Shown here in pieces: positions 10,905-21,697 of a stretch of 64,000 nt of DNA. How positions within the stretch are numbered: position 1 is the stretch's first letter; every line of letters starts with the position of its first letter. The translations under genes were made by a program, and so were the position numbers. The notes beneath the pieces are model-generated. The model was not told the origin of the DNA and searched no databases. It saw nothing but the letters and a program-made list of their open reading frames with translations. Source of the DNA: Sambucus nigra (lineage: Eukaryota; Streptophyta; Magnoliopsida; Dipsacales; Adoxaceae); contig OX422210.1 in the NCBI GenBank assembly GCA_949130495.1, positions 630,792,585 to 630,856,584 of the forward strand, in the 5' to 3' direction.

Positions 10905-11585
10905 CGTTCTCCCCATTGATGGATTGATTCAAACCCTTGATAAGTGTCAATTTTTTTATATTTATGTCACTCTCTTTTGGAGGTTTCCTTTTACTGTCAA
11001 CTGCAACAAACAAAAAAATGAGTGTCAGTGACGCATTTTATCAAACAAAAATAGAGAGAAAATGAAAACCTAAAAACAACCTATCCCATTTCCATAAAGT
11101 GGACATCTGGGACCTTGGTATACATCTTTTCCTTTTAATGGGGGTTGTTGCCAATTTTTCATCACAACACCATGATCAAAATAATCCCTATTAGCATCGG
11201 GGAGATTCACCACTAAAGCTCTATTTGAAAACCTTGTTTTTAAATAAAAAGTAGTGTCATTGGTAACCCATTTATAACAATACATGATTTCAGGAATTCC
11301 TAAGGGAGTTCCATGTATTTGGTTCAACCTATGTATGCCATTAACTACCCTCCATGTATTTGGAGCTACTCTTACAGGAACAATATCGAAATATTGGCAA
11401 AACTCCAAACATAGGGGATTAGGCGGGAAAGAAAAACCACACTCTGCTACAAAAATGGAGGGAAACCAATGTCCCTCAGCTAAAGAAAATAAATCATAAG
11501 GGCAAGGAGGTTTCTCTAGAATGACCCAAGAGGGAATTGCAAAATCAACCCGGAACTTATCCAAAGATTAAATATGATAAACCAT
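10838..11585 (-). pseudogene. R3 aORF1 remnant (antisense gene, exon 1 and part of exon 2)
   Basis: The start MVYHI (11583-11585) is followed by a stop at codon 6. Exon 1 then reads SLDKFRVDFAIPSWVILEKPPCP, EGHWFPSIFVAECGF, NTWRVVNGIHRLNQIHGTP and GVVMKNWQ, to GNGI. An 80-nt intron (GT at 11080, AG at 11001) splices in frame to VDSKRKPPKESDIN and VRSASYLLKYKNTTSSF. The sequence is then cut by the deletion that joins it to pol. The N-terminal region resembles the 'putative gypsy-type transposon' domain of plant proteins, recalled from memory. Its function is unknown. Confidence 0.82.
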
Positions 11586-12030
11586 GATGGCTAAAACAAA
11601 GAAAGAAGAAATTCTTACAGAAAACTAAGTAATCTGCTAAGGCGGATGATAGAAAGAACGATGGTACAAAGATAGAGTGAGAAGACAAGAAGTTTAGAAG
11701 TCTGGAAGTAAAAAGTAGAAAACAATTTGATTCTATCGCTTTTAAATGCCTTGCATCGGGAAGTGAGAAAATAAATGATTACTAGAAAAGACGATTGCGT
11801 TTTCGACGGCTAAATGATAAAAAGATGCAAATATCCAAGTGACTGTTGAAGATTCAAAATATTTACAATTTTTCCATTTCGCGCTCAAATGAAAAGACTA
11901 AAGAGAAAATGTCCTAAGTGTTTGAGATCTATATTCTAACAATACTTGGGTAAAACACATCCGAGCAACTTCTGGGCATAATGTTCCACACTCTCATATT
12001 CAACCTCAACTGCAAAACATCGGGGGCTTC
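11586..12030. promoter_or_regulatory. R3 3' UTR: degenerate aORF1 promoter and polypurine tract
   Basis: On the minus strand a TATA-like ATTTAAAAGCGATAG lies at ~11733-11747, about 155 bp upstream of the aORF1 start. It corresponds to the TATATAAAGGCGA of R7. On the plus strand the polypurine-rich ACATCGGGGGCTTC at 12017-12030 abuts the right LTR and would prime plus-strand DNA. No other gene is seen. Confidence 0.6.
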
Positions 12031-12512
12031 TATTGATACCAAAATTAGTTAGCTGACGTGGACCAATGATATGAAGACACATGTCATCTTACGTGGAAAA
12101 AATATATATTAACCGAGCTACTCAATACCACGAGCAACTTAGCGTACCGAGCTACTCAATGCACAAAGCATCTAGACAGGAAGATCAAACGACGAATTAC
12201 AGAGTCAATGAACATCGGATTCAATGAACCTTCTTATTATGTACAGATGCATATGTCTAATAAAGGGCGGCACGTCGTCCATTCATACAGACAGCCTAAG
12301 GGCTATAAATACATTGTAACCTCCCCATTAGCGGGGTAATTGATCTCTTGCGATCATCATCAAGATTAAGACAAAATACTCAGCAATACAAAATAGTGGA
12401 CATAGGCCATTTTCACAAGGTTGAACCACTTTAAAAATTCTTTGTCTTATTTCTTATTTCATATTTATCTGTGATTAATTAATTAGATAAAATATAGTTT
12501 TTTACATCAATA
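12031..12512 (+). repeat. R3 3' LTR (482 bp)
   Basis: This is a copy of 4453-4929 with TATAAATA at 12304-12311. Its ends read TATTGATACC and CATCAATA, so both terminal dinucleotides (TG, CA) have become TA. C-to-T decay on either strand explains this. Such ends would be poor integrase substrates. Confidence 0.92.
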
Positions 12513-12517
12513 GTCAC
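12513..12517. repeat. R3 target-site duplication, right copy (GTCAC)
   Basis: GTCAC follows the right LTR end CATCAATA. With the left copy at 4448-4452 it brackets R3 inside R2 gag/pol. Confidence 0.92.
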
Positions 12518-14451
12518 TGACATGGCTTCCGCCACATGATCTTTCAAATCAGCCACCTCTGAACCTCCTCCTGCCAAGCCCCCACATATGGTGTTGACAC
12601 TAAAAGAGATCATGCCTACCATCTTCACTGGGGCATTTTCATCCTTTGGAGGGAGGTCCGGATCATCATCATTATTATCAGAATCCTCTGCTCTCCTAGC
12701 AGGGGCATCTTCTCAACATGTGTCGTTTCGCTTCTTCTTAGGGTTATCTCTTCCCCCTTTAGAAGATCTTCCATCCACGTACCTTCTGAGCTTCCCAGAC
12801 TTTAACATCTTCTCAATCTCATCCTTCAAGGAAAAACATCTGTCGGTCACATGGCCATGATCTTGGTGGAACTCACACCATAGGTTTTTGTTCCTCTTAT
12901 GCGAAGGAGCCTTCAGCTTCTTCGGCCATCTCAAGGACCTGTCACCTTTTATCTCGCTAAGGATGTGCTCATAGCTCACAGTTAGAGGAGTATAGTGCGC
13001 AAACTTATCGTTCGTAACCCTCTTCTTTCCATCTTTCTTCTTCTGGAATTTCCCACTACTGTTTCCATTTTCATCCTCATATTTTGTAGCCATAGCCTCT
13101 TCGGCGTTCATGACCCTTCCTGCAGTTACCAATAGCTCTGCTATAGACTTGGAAGGGTCTTAGGTGAGCTTCCACAGTAATTTCCCCTTCTGAAGTCCTC
13201 CTATTAGGGTTGTCATAGCTATATTCTCTTCGTAATCTTCCATTTCTAACTTCTCCTTGTTAAATCTTGCTATGTAGTCCCTTAGGTTCTCATTCTTTCC
13301 CTGCTTGGCATACAGCAGATGAGTGGTCTTCTTTTGAGGTCTTACCCCAAAATAGAAGTTGTGAATGAACCGTTCAGCCAAGCCCTTAAAATTTTAACAT
13401 AGTTCTTCGAAAGAGAGGTAAACCAAATGTGTGCAGCTCCTATTAGAGTGCTTGAGAAGGCTCTGCATCTCATCTCATTCGGGATCGAATAGATGTTCGC
13501 TGCAGACTGGTACATCTCAATATGATGTACACGGTACGTACTACCATCATATTTAGGAGACACCATTGGTGGTTTGAATTTGGCAGGGGTTGGGAAGTTC
13601 ACAATTCGTTCCATAAATGGGGACCCTTTGAGAACCCTCTCTGCAGTGGGTCTCGGCTTTTGATGAGGTTACATATCTTCTCTTCAAGACATTGAATGGA
13701 TTCATTCCACAGCTTTGCAACGTCAGCCTGGTCGAGGTTGTCCCCAGCCACATCTAAGGGATGAACTGATGGTCCACAGCACAACGTCGGCTATTGACCT
13801 CTTGATCCCTACCTCGGCCTTGTTGGGGTCGGCCTTAGTGAGGTCGATGTTCCCCCTCTTCCCTTTGTGAGCCTGATGCACTTCTTAACCTGGATAACCT
13901 TTGCCTTAGGTCATTAATTGGGCCGAGTTTTTCAAAGGTCGACCCTCTGCTCAAGCGATCAAAAGTTGATCCTCTTTGTTGGGCGCCACCATATCTTCTG
14001 CCCCCATAACCTCGGCTCTGCTGGATAGGACATACAGTGTTGTTCGAAACCTTATACGGTTCCCATCAGTCTTCTGGATCATCTTCTGCCTCCAAATCGT
14101 CATACCTATCCCCAGTTCAAGGGTTTCCTTGCCTCCCCAAGCGTAGACGCCTAGTGTCAGCAACGTCCCTCCTCCGCTGAGGAGTAGGTTGGTCTTTTTA
14201 TGGTGCCTGGGGTGGTTCCCTGGCTTTAGGATGGGGTTGATCAGCTGCCGAAATAATCATCTCCAGTGAGACCCCAAGTGGACTCATCATATTTTGACTG
14301 AGCTGGGCAAATTGCTCTTTTATTACTTGTTGTGTTGCAGCCAAGGACCTCAAGGCGGCCGCCACCTCAGCCATTTTGGACTGGGTGGTGCCTGGCTGGA
14401 ACTTGGTCCAGCACCAGATGGTGGAGGAGGTGGTGGTAACTTCGGTGCCAT
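12518..14451 (-). pseudogene. gag: R2 gag, multiply frameshifted
   Basis: The start is MAPKLPPPPPPS at 14449-14451, about 175 bp from the LTR. The capsid region is in pieces: NFPTPAKFKPPMVSPKYDG (13614-13342), then FIHNFYFGVRPQKKTTHL, LRDYIARFNKEK and YTPLTVSYEHIL (13381-12713). An intact zinc motif, CEFHQDHGHVTDRC, is at about 12840-12885. It is followed by an acidic stretch to the R3 insertion point. Compared with R8, a single-base loss shortly after the start shifts the frame. The protein family is clear; no functional product is expected. Confidence 0.85.
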
Positions 14452-14606
14452 ATGTTGAAACTGAAGAGCTCGTGAAGAAGGTGAGCTTAAAAACTCTACA
14501 GGATATCTTTTAATGGTGGTTCAAACCCAGGAACGGTGAGGTTGGACCACCACCAGAGAATGCGGTGAAGAGTAAGTTAATATAGGAATCAGATGACTAT
14601 CTTCGT

Positions 14607-14623
14607 TCCCACAGACGGCGCCA
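14607..14623 (-). other. R2 primer-binding site
   Basis: Minus-strand TGGCGCCGTCTGTGGGA begins three bases inside the LTR boundary. The same string, with one or two changes, sits after the LTRs of R3, R4 and R8. It is a common primer site in Tat-lineage elements. I did not assign the tRNA with certainty. Confidence 0.75.
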
Positions 14624-14626
14624 AAA

Positions 14627-15574
14627 TGATGATGCTAGAATTAGCACCACCAAGTAAGGTCTTTCTAAGCTCTAACCAGTATGTAACAATGGAAGCATAG
14701 GAGTATTAAATATGAGATAATGAGGTGAGGAGAAGAGGAGAGACACCAAAATATAAGTGGTTCAGCCCAAATTGGCCTACGTCCACTGTGCAAGTGAGTG
14801 AGTAATATCACTGAAGTAAGGCACTAATGTCCATGGATACAATCTCTCAAGCTTTCTCTCTCTTCTGTATAAAATGACAGAGTTTCAGTTAGGGTTATAT
14901 TTTTGGATCTCTTTTACAAGGTAGATGATGACCTCTATATATAGTGCCTATGGGGTGTAATGTACCCCCAGACATGTAATGAACATGTGCATGGAGATCT
15001 AACCAGTGCCAGGATGACACCTGGCTGATCTCAACTAAGTAATGATGACCTCTATATTCCCTCATGTGGAGGGAATGATTCAGTTATAACACACTTGTCC
15101 ATGTGTTTCAAGCCATACATGTTCTCCTAAATGCTCGACTATCTTCGATTGGTATCAACCTCGTCTTGGATAAGTACGAAGTTGGTGGAGTACGAACCTT
15201 GTCTATCTCTGATCAGTGTTCCATAAAGACCTCGGCTAGGATGGCGGCCGAGGTTGGATATGAGGTGCAACGTCATCCAGGGCCGATGATGACACGGTGC
15301 TTGTTGATTGAGTGTGCGAGGTTATTGCTGTTCTCCGGTGATACTTGAAACGTCGGCCAGGGCCAATGTTTATGGATAGTTGAACCCAGGTCCTTGCTGA
15401 TCTTGGCTGATGCCCAACCGAGGTTGATGTATGAGGTTGATGAAATATCGGCCGTGGTTGACCTGATAAGGGATGATATTGCTGCTGATTAATCTTGCGC
15501 TCTTATTACCTCGGCCGTCATATAGGCCAAGGTTGATGCCTCTGAACTAACAGGTACACTAAAGGGCATATCAG
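14627..15574 (-). repeat. R2 5' LTR (948 bp)
   Basis: In minus-strand reading it starts TGATATGCCC and ends AGCATCATCA; the R8 LTR (46307-47249) has the same ends. A TATATATAG box lies near 14935, followed by a region matching the R8 LTR leader. It contains many short GGCCGA/TCGGCC motifs. No gene is inside; the 15103-15348 open frame is chance. Confidence 0.88.
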
Positions 15575-15708
15575 CTACCATTCCTCAGTCCTCCGAGCAA
15601 GTCCAGCAAGGAACAACTTCTACCGAGCAATGCCAACTGCCCTCTGAACAACCAACTCCTTCCTCCAAATCAGCTGATGATGTTGTAGGGAATAAGGAGA
15701 AGGTGTAA
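15575..15708 (+). pseudogene. R4 aORF1, C-terminal fragment
   Basis: This is the last ~44 codons of the antisense gene, reading PQSSEQVQQGTTST, EQPTPSSKSADD and GNKEKV before TAA at 15706-15708. R7 and R6 end with the same Lys-Val-stop. The fragment begins exactly at the R2 LTR, so R2 inserted into the last exon. The rest lies beyond R2, outside the window. Confidence 0.75.
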
Positions 15709-15788
15709 AATTGTTTAGTACTTTGTTCGTTTTTCTCTATTTTTCCTCATGTTTTGTCTTTTTTGGTTGTACCTTATTTTTGGTGATC

Positions 15789-15794
15789 AATAAA
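15789..15794 (+). terminator. Putative polyadenylation signal between aORF1 and aORF2 (R4)
   Basis: AATAAA lies 80 bp after the aORF1 stop and 100 bp before the aORF2 start, in a T-rich spacer. The same signal is at 41493-41498 in R7 and, complementary, at 33111-33116 in R6. Conservation suggests that aORF1 ends here. The plant signal is loose, so this stays tentative. Confidence 0.45.
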
Positions 15795-15895
15795 ATGGAC
15801 TTCATTATTCTACACTGAATTTCTCTTTTACTTGTTGAATATAATTGTGTTCTTGTTGATCTGTATTTAATTTTCCTTGTTAGTTCATTACCAGG

Positions 15896-17131
15896 ATGGA
15901 ACTCTTATCACCTCATGATAAGAAGTGTACTTATTATTTCAAAGTTGGTCGTACCGACTTCATTGAGGCTCAAATAGTTGATATCCTTGGATCTGATGCT
16001 TCTGAGCGAGCAATTGATGCATACCAATATTTAAAGTTCTTGCCTGATCGGGATGTGGCCAATAATGTGGCTTATTATGAAATGATGGAGGATCTTCAAG
16101 GGATGATCGAGGACCTCCAACTTCAGCATAAAGAAACCACTACTCCGCTGCATGAAAGTTATGAGCAAAAATACCAACGGTTGAGTGCTGATCATGGCTA
16201 TGATAAATTTATCTCAGCCTATGAGAAAAGAGAAAGTGTGCTAAAACTTGAAGTCGAGGAACACATGAACATTGCCAAGCTGCTAGAGGAGGAAAATATT
16301 TCTTTACGAGAAGAGTTGAGGAAACTGAAGTCTGTTGCCTCTTCTGGAGCTCTGGTCCTGGTTAATGATGAAGGGTTCTCCTTTTTGCAGACTGAGAATG
16401 CCTCTTTAAGAGAAGAATTAGAAACCTTGAAAAAGGTCAGACCTTCATCTTCCTCGCGTGCTAGAGCAAGAGCTGGTCAGAGTAGCATTGAAGAGACTAG
16501 GACTCAACAAGCCTTAGCAAATCAGGCTGTTCAACTAAAAGAAAAAAATCAAGCTTTGGCTGAGATGTCCCAGAAGATTCAAAGTCTTACCGAGTAACTT
16601 TCCAATCAAAGCTCCGCGTTGGAGAGTAAAGAAATCCTTACCAAAAAACTTCATCAGCATGTTGAAAGATTGACTTATCAATTCCACAAGTAGCCCAGAG
16701 AGTTTTGGATGGAGGGATATAATGAAGCTCTATGCCATCTTGATGCCAGGTTGAAGGAGTCAAATAATGAGGGGTACAAGTATGGTTGGATGAATGCTCT
16801 AGCTGTGATGCATATTGAAAAAGGGAACACGTTGTGGTATTGGTGTGATCCTAGACTGCTTGATCTGTCAGTTCCTCCCTTCAAACTAGACGTTAGCTAG
16901 ATTCCAGTTAGTTCTATTCCTCAGTGTTTGATCTCCAAATACCTTGGTGATTACCATCTTCATGAATACTTTGAGATATCCTGACCTCCACATCTACTTG
17001 ACTGACCAAGTTCTAGAAACACTAGGATGCTGTGAGATCTGAATTTTATCAAATCTTCTTTCTCTTTAGATGATCCTCCAGCTGGAATGGATTCTATACC
17101 TAAGTCTGAAGGAAAAAAGCCAGTAGAATAG
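15896..17131 (+). pseudogene. R4 aORF2 (antisense coiled-coil protein)
   Basis: The start is MELLSPHDKKC, just after an acceptor-like TTACCAGG. Open for 233 codons, then damaged by stops near 16595 and 16692; similarity continues to PVE-stop at 17129-17131. Residues ~25-55 read VDILGSDASERAIDAYQYLKFL. Heptad-rich stretches follow (~65-150 and 165-230: LEVEEHMNIAKLLEEE, ENASLREELETLK, QAVQLKEKNQALAEM). The C-terminal region has FWMEGYNEAL, LDARLKESNNEGYKYGW and PPFKLDV. It is likely a structural or oligomerising protein. No catalytic motif was seen and no function is known to me. Confidence 0.8.
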
Positions 17132-17518
17132 GACATTTGTATTTTGTTAATGATCATGTAATGAAGAAAAGTTTTTCCTTTTGTTTTTATAATTTCATTT
17201 CCTTAGAAATAAAATTCTATAAGGGACAGTTTATCCTATTTTGATTTAATTTCCTAGACAATGGAACTTTTCCCCATTTGTTTGCCTAGTTGTAGTGACT
17301 TATCACCCATAAGTGCCTAAGCAATGGAATTATTTTTTCCCATGTTCCTGCTTAGTTGTAACAATCTTATCTAGATTGTCTTGGTGCCTAGGCAGTGGAT
17401 GCCCCTTGAGGTCACCCATCTTCTTGTCTAGTTTTGGATGCCCCTTGAGGTCACCCATAATCAAACAGGCCTTGCCTTATATGATTTTTATGCCAACATT
17501 GTTGGTTAAATTTATTGG

Positions 17519-17675
17519 TGCCGACCAACCTTAGTTGGTGGTTGTTGATTTGCCGACCAACCTTAGCTGGTGGTTGTTGATTTGCCGACCAACCTTAGTT
17601 GGTAGTTGTTGATGTGTCGACCAACCTTAGCTAGTTCTTCTTGTTATGCCAACCAACCTTAGTTGGTGGTTTTTG
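17519..17675. repeat. R4 palindromic array between aORF2 and pol (5 copies)
   Basis: About five ~32-bp units, each with ACCAACCTTAGTTGGT (a 6-bp stem, 4-bp loop) followed by GGTTGTTGAT. The same unit, in the same orientation relative to pol, is repeated ~11 times in R6 and 3 times in R7. The rest of the 17132-17783 spacer holds degenerate repeats of 'tgcctagncaatgga' type and no gene. Confidence 0.82.
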
Positions 17676-17783
17676 TGTAGCGTGTAGCACTAGTACTCCA
17701 AAAAAATAAAACAAACAACTATTGAAGAAACATCGTTGTCATATATACTGAGTCAATAGGGTACATGTGTATGTGTGGTTACA

Positions 17784-18700
17784 TTACTGATAGTACTTTC
17801 GCAGATGCTCTACATTCCAAGTATTTTTGAATTCTTCCCCTTCTAGGGTTTCTATTCTGTAGGTTACAGGTCAAACAACAGTTGTGACATGATAGGGCCC
17901 ATGCCAGTTAGCTTCCAACTTGTTGTGCTTTTGGATCACCTTCTTGAGCACATAATCTCCTTCCTTGAGATCACACTTCTTGATATAAGGAGATTCCTGA
18001 GTCGCTGTTTGGGGTGTTGTTCTGTAGGCCAACAATACAGAATGCAATTCACTTATCCATTTTCCTTTGGCATCGGCCAACCTTTTCTTCAACCCATTTA
18101 GCAAAGTTATGTTCGTCACCTCTGTTTGCCCATTGCTCTGGGGGTGGCCTGGTGCAGAATGAATCTTCTGAACATTAGACTGTTGACAGTACGTAACGAA
18201 CTCCTCATTATCAAATTGGGTACCATGTTCAGTGATGAAAGCATGTGGCATACCATATCTATAAATAATACTCTTCCAAATAAACTGGTAAACCCGTTCA
18301 TACGCCATATCTATAAGAGGTTCAGCCTCCACCCATTTTTTGAAATAATCAACAGCAACCACTAGGTATTTGAATCGTCCTCTAGTAGTTGGTAGTGGCT
18401 CGACCAAGTATATTCCCCACATAGCAAATGGTCAAGGTGAGGTAATTGGGGTTAATAACGCCTGGGGGGTTCTTCGTATGGTAGAAAATCGTTGACACTT
18501 GTCACATTTCTTGGCATAAGCGATACAGTCAGCACGCATTTTTGGCCAATAATATCCCTGCGTAGTTATTCTCTACAAAAGTGTTCGACCTTCCATGTGA
18601 GCCCCACAAGACCCTTCATGAATTTCTTCTATAATATCTTTAACTTCTGATGGATGAACACATCTCTGTAGACCCGTTATCATACCTCTTCTATACAGAA
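17784..18700 (-). pseudogene. R4 integrase with two catalytic residues changed
   Basis: The zinc region VHPSEVKDIIEEIHEG and KKCDKCQRFSTIRR is right of 18480. The core reads MWGIYLVEPLPTTRG where the family has WGIDLVGP, so the first catalytic Asp is Tyr. It then reads FITEHGTQFDNEEF where FITDHGTQ is expected, so the second is Glu. The Glu of QSNGQTEVTN remains. After TQESPY about 50 residues are missing before KKCDLKEGDYVLKKV. The chain ends WNVEHLRKYYQ at 17784. Integration activity is excluded. Confidence 0.85.
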
Positions 18701-19427
18701 CCCCATTATTTAAAACATACCTAGCATCTTTAAACTTCAGCCTCTTGGCTGCAAGTTGATCGGTTGGTAAAATGCCTTCTTCGATGTACGCCCTGATGGG
18801 ATCCATCCAGGAAGGTCCTATATACAAAGTGATGAACTTCACCATCAAATCTTCGTTAATGCTTCGGTCTCCAAGTATCTCAGTGGGAATTGTTCTTCGT
18901 AGCTTGGTGCGTGTAGCTGAGGCTAACCGAGCTAGTGCGTCAGCCCTCACCTTATCCAATCTTGGTATTCTAACCATCTGCATATCTCCTAAGTTAACTA
19001 TAATCTCCATAGCTTTGATTAGATACTTGGACATGAATTCCCCTTTCGCTGAGTATAGCTCGAGAATCTGATTTACAACTAGTTGTGAATCACTAAACCC
19101 CGTAACATGCTCTGCATTCAGTGTTTTGGCTAAACTGAGGCCCATAATTATAGCTTCATATTCATCTTCATTGTTGGAAGCTTTGAATTGGAAACGCGGA
19201 GCATATTCTACATCTAGTCCATCGAGACTATTAAGAATTATTCTAGCTCCGCTGCCTGCTACACACAAGGAACCATCAACGAACAAATACCATATTAGGA
19301 TATTATTGTTAAAGTCTTGGTCAGACAAAACCCCTTTATGGAATACCCTATGCCTTGTTTCATCATCCTCTAACTCTGGTTGCTTACTGATTGAATCTTG
19401 TTGATCGGTAGCTATCCCTTCTGGCAA
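18701..19427 (-). pseudogene. R4 second RNase H domain (aRNH)
   Basis: The motifs are LFVDGSLCVAGSGARII (first Asp present), NNEDEYEAIIMGLSLA (Glu present), GFSDSQLVVNQIL and RLDKVRADALARLAS. The 284-codon frame 18573-19427 is open through this domain and into the start of integrase. It follows the gypsy RNase H, as in the other members of the family. Confidence 0.82.
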
Positions 19428-20830
19428 TTCTGTTGCTGGGAGTTGCTCGAGAACAGTTTCTACTAATTCTCTGGTGTCCTTGGGTTGCTCTGCACTAGCC
19501 CCTGTTGGTCGAAGATATCCATATAAGTAAATTCATCGATGAAATCTGCCACTACCTTACCTTTGAGAGAAGACCTTGGCTCATAAATAATACCATATTC
19601 ACCTAACTCTATCACCCAGTACATCAGTCTTCCAGATTTTTCTGGCTTATGCAAAGCCTATCTGAGTGGGATATCAATGTATACCACTATCATATGAGCT
19701 TGGAAATATGGCTTCATCATCCTTCTCGCCTCAATCAATGCTAATGCGAGTTTCTCCAATTTTGGGTATCTGATCTCTGATCCTCGAAATGCCTTGCTCG
19801 TATAATACACTAGTTTTTGCACTCCATTTTCTATTCTTATCAAAGCTGAACTGACTGCACTCTCTAAGATAGCCAAGTACAAGTATAATTTTTCTCCTAA
19901 TATTGGCTTAGATAGCAAAGGAAGTGTCCCCAAATATCTCTTCAACTCTTGGAACGCCTTCTCATATTCATCATTTCACTCGAAATTTTTTTTGAGTGTC
20001 TTGAAGAATGGAAGACATCTGTCAGTTGCTCGTGAGATGAACCTGTTGAGAGCTACAACACGCCCCGTGAGGCTTTGTACTTCCTTCTTAGTAGTTGGAT
20101 ATTGCAATTCTAGAAAAGCTTTTATCTTATCAAGATTTGCCTCAATACCTTGCTAGTTCACGATATACCCGAGGAACATGCCTTCTTGTACGCCAAACAC
20201 ACACTTTGTCGGGTTCAGCTTCATTTGGTATTTCTCCAGCTGGTCAAATGTTTGGCTCGGGTCATCTATGTGGTCAGCAGCTTTCTTGCTCTTATTTAGC
20301 ATGTAATCGACGTAAACTTCTATGTTTTTGTCGATCTATTATGCGAACACCTTGTTCATTAGCCGCTGGTACGTAGCACCTGCATTTTTAAGACCAAAAG
20401 GCATAACATTATAAAAGTATGTTCCCCTTGGGGTGATAAAAGAGGTACTCTCCCTGTCTTCAGGCTTCATTTTAATTTGATTATAGCCTAAATAAGCATC
20501 CATGAAGCTCAACAATTCGTTCCCCGAAGTGGCATCTGCCAGCTAATCTATCCTCGGCAATAGGAAATGATCTTTTGGACAGGCCTTGTTCAAGTCCGTG
20601 AAGTGCACGCACATTCTCCACTTGTTGTTCTTCTTCCTCACCATGACTATGTTATATAACCAATCAGGATATTTAACGTCTTCAATAAAAGAAGCTTTCT
20701 GTAATTTTTCTACCTCATCTTGAATAGCTTGATTCTTTTCTGGACTAAAAAATCTTCTTTGTTGCTTTACCGGCTTAATCTCCTTATTGACATTAACTCG
20801 TAACAGAGGAGGCTGGGTCTATCCCCGGTA
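19428..20830 (-). pseudogene. R4 reverse transcriptase and RNase H
   Basis: RT reads from about 20780 with QAIQDEVEKLQKASF, VHFTDLNKACPKDHF, LLSFMDAYLGYNQIKM and TPRGTYFYNVMPFGLKNAGATY, and then YVDYM (~20300). The second Asp of YVDD has become Tyr, so the polymerase is dead. LNPTKCVFGVQEGMFLGYIVN follows, with several stops. The RNase H part is YLYLAILESAVSS (Asp lost), YYTSKAFRGSEIRYPKLEKLALAL and MVVYIDIPLR. Stops at about 19977, 19660 and 20337. Confidence 0.86.
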
Positions 20831-21697
20831 TATCTTCATGACTCCATGTGAATGCCTGCTTTCTATACCTCAAGAATGCCACTAATTCATGTTTTAGCAC
20901 TAGATCAAGTGAAGCACCAACTTGGGTTGTTCTTTCCGGTTGCTGGTCATCTAAAATAATGCTTTATGTCGCCTCCATGACTTGGCCTTTTACGAGCTCG
21001 ATTTTATCTCTTGGGTCCAAGGTTTCAATCTCGGACTCATCAGTCTCATCCACTTGGTAAGTGGTGGGTTTTTTCCTAGCATTTTCCAATTCTTCTTGCT
21101 CGGCAGATGTGTAATAGCATTCCAAAGCTACTTTCTAATCTCCCTTCACAATTCCATCTCCAAAGTTGATTAGGAACGTTAAGCACTGGTGTTAGTGGAT
21201 GGAACCGCTTCAAAAAATTTCAGACGTACTCTTCCCATGATTATGTTGTATGCTGACTGGACATTTTTATCCATTACAAAAAAGCGTACTTTTTCTGTTC
21301 TGTAGGAAGGTCAGGTACCAATAAGCATATCCAACTTGATCGTCCCAAGTGGAAAAACTTTTTCTCCAGTGAATCCGAGGAGGGGCCTGTGATATGGCTC
21401 CAACTGGGTGAGTTTCAAGTTTAAACTGTCAAAGCAGGGGTAGAACATAATATCTGTCAAGGTACCATTATCTACTAATACTCTTTGAGATGATCACATC
21501 CTTCATCCTCATTTTGATAGCGGATTATAACGGGGATATAAAACTCCTTCTAAATCATTTTTGGAGAAATCGATGACCAGTTTCTCTTTGTTAACCTTCC
21601 TCGGGCGATCCTCTTTAGCCAGATTTATCCGCTGTATATAGGAACAAGCTTGGGCCTCATTAAGGTACGCTTTCCTTTCAGTAGTATGATACCCTCC
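20831..21697 (-). pseudogene. R4 aspartic protease and linker
   Basis: Minus-strand pieces include VLVDNGTLTDIMFYPCFDS (~21430-21485), YHRPLLGFTGEKVFPLGT, FFVMDKNVQSAYNIIMGRV and FEAVPST. This matches the R3 protease. The active-site Asp (VDNG) is intact, but Ser is replaced by Thr-Leu. Several stops and shifts lie on both sides. The linker to RT carries SPRLKPWTQ and an acidic stretch. Confidence 0.75.

Larger units (their letters stand above)
4453..12512 (+). mobile_element. R3: Tat-type Ty3/gypsy element, complete with both LTRs
   Basis: R3 is the only element of its family with both LTRs in the window. The order is LTR, primer site, gag, protease, RT, RNase H, second RNase H, integrase, antisense aORF1 remnant, PPT, LTR. 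It is flanked by GTCAC at 4448-4452 and 12513-12517. Every coding domain carries stops or shifts. A 3' deletion fuses the end of pol to antisense aORF1 exon 2 near 10840, removing aORF2 and the palindrome array seen in R4, R6 and R7. It could have moved only with helper proteins, and it is now dead. Confidence 0.93.
3839..15574 (-). mobile_element. R2: Tat-type Ty3/gypsy element, split by R3
   Basis: R2 begins at its 5' LTR (14627-15574) and runs leftward through gag (14451 to 12518). It is interrupted by R3 (4453-12512, TSD GTCAC), then resumes at 4447 with protease and is cut again at 3839 by R1. Removing R3 and one copy of the TSD makes the two halves contiguous in the same element. Its 3' part lies outside the window. 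It is the same family as R8 on the right side. R2 itself interrupts aORF1 of R4 at 15574/15575. Confidence 0.88.

Noticed and set aside
14800..15570. Possible host intergenic sequence right of R2 gag
   Set aside because: It matches, in reverse complement, the R8 LTR at 46307-47249 and has LTR ends.
15709..15895. Intron joining aORF1 to aORF2
   Set aside because: Splicing at the available GT leaves aORF2 out of frame in R4 and R7, and a stop plus AATAAA is conserved. Two genes seem likelier, although an unusual splice cannot be excluded.
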